Shown here in pieces: positions 5,845 to 5,987 of a stretch of 5,987 nt of DNA. How positions within the stretch are numbered: the stretch's first letter is position 1; each line of letters opens with the position of its first letter. The stretch spans positions 1,321,217 to 1,327,203 of the forward strand of contig CP070700.1 in NCBI GenBank assembly GCA_020349865.1, read 5' to 3'. Under the pieces are notes generated by a model. It did not search any database and was not told where the DNA came from. It worked only from the letters and a program-made list of their open reading frames with translations. This DNA is from Desulfobacteraceae bacterium (GTDB taxonomy: Bacteria > Desulfobacterota > DSM-4660 > Desulfatiglandales > Desulfatiglandaceae). The position numbers and the translations under genes are program-made.

Positions 5845-5987
5845 ATGACGGAAGCATTGATCCATGCCATGGTAGAAATGCAAGAGGCAGCTGCGCTGCA
5901 AAGGGCCAGACAATTGCTGGATGGGGGGGCCGATCCCATGAAAATTCTGGATGCCTGCTCTACCGCCATGGAAACCGTTGGAAAACG
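5845..5987 (+). CDS. Second methyltransferase corrinoid protein (partial, N-terminus)
   Basis: An open frame from ATG at 5845 runs off the right edge after 47 complete codons. It has an AAGGA ribosome site at 5832-5836, 8 nt upstream. The visible part matches the helical cap domain of corrinoid methyl carriers: helix-forming residues 2-25, G28-G-A-D-P-M at 28-33, then a helix ending M42-E-T-V-G-K. The same G-A-D-P-M block and M-x-x-V-G-x-R ending occur at the same positions in the protein encoded at 18-647, so it is a paralogue and not a copy: most other residues differ. The B12-binding half lies outside the window. It is divergent from the MarR gene and probably heads a second methyltransferase operon. 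Confidence 0.8.
   Translation, partial: MTEALIHAMVEMQEAAALQRARQLLDGGADPMKILDACSTAMETVGK

Noticed and set aside
5923..5929. G7 run in the second corrinoid gene (and a G7 run at 1245-1251 in the C_GCAxxG gene) as phase-variation tracts
   Set aside because: The reading frame matches the corrinoid family on both sides of the first run and stays open through both; seven bases is short for slippage control.

Overview
The window looks like part of a strict anaerobe's chromosome, most plausibly a sulfate-reducing or syntrophic member of the Desulfobacterota. The evidence is a tungsten-type aldehyde:ferredoxin oxidoreductase with its own MoaD-like sulfur carrier, methyltransferase-type corrinoid proteins, a relative of the C_GCAxxG_C_C redox family, moderate GC content and strong GGAGG ribosome sites. 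The taxonomic call is inference only; no rRNA or other marker gene is present.

Layout. Six complete genes and one partial gene read leftward (minus strand), from about 5557 down to 1: a MarR-type regulator (5557-5093), a MoaD/ThiS-like protein (4840-4532), an AOR-family tungsten enzyme (4472-2598), a zinc-dependent, probably NAD-linked alcohol dehydrogenase (2544-1438), a C_GCAxxG_C_C-like protein (1358-729), a corrinoid protein (647-18), and the first codons of another gene (13-1). Apart from the 252-nt gap after the regulator, gaps are 4-81 nt, so moaD-aor-adh-C_GCAxxG-corrinoid-next gene looks like one operon. To the right a second, partial corrinoid protein (from 5845) starts on the plus strand, divergent from the regulator.

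The intergenic regions carry signal. The 287-nt divergent region holds two almost identical 12-bp palindromes, TCAATATATTGA (5607-5618) and TCAATTTATTGA (5790-5801). The first overlaps the candidate extended -10 promoter of the marR gene and the second lies at the predicted start of the plus-strand transcript. They are good candidates for operators of the MarR protein. The 252-nt gap upstream of moaD has a consensus TATAAT box and then a leader of about 170 nt rich in inverted repeats that can pair in mutually exclusive ways; moaD itself has no visible Shine-Dalgarno sequence.

How the genes may work together (inference). The dehydrogenase would oxidise an alcohol to an aldehyde, and the tungsten enzyme, with cofactor made using the MoaD-like carrier, would oxidise the aldehyde to an acid and reduce ferredoxin. 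The corrinoid proteins would accept a methyl group from a methylated substrate through methyltransferases lying outside the window. One coherent reading is anaerobic use of a methoxylated (aryl) alcohol or aldehyde: side-chain oxidation coupled to O-demethylation, induced through an aromatic-sensing MarR repressor. The substrate is not shown by the sequence.
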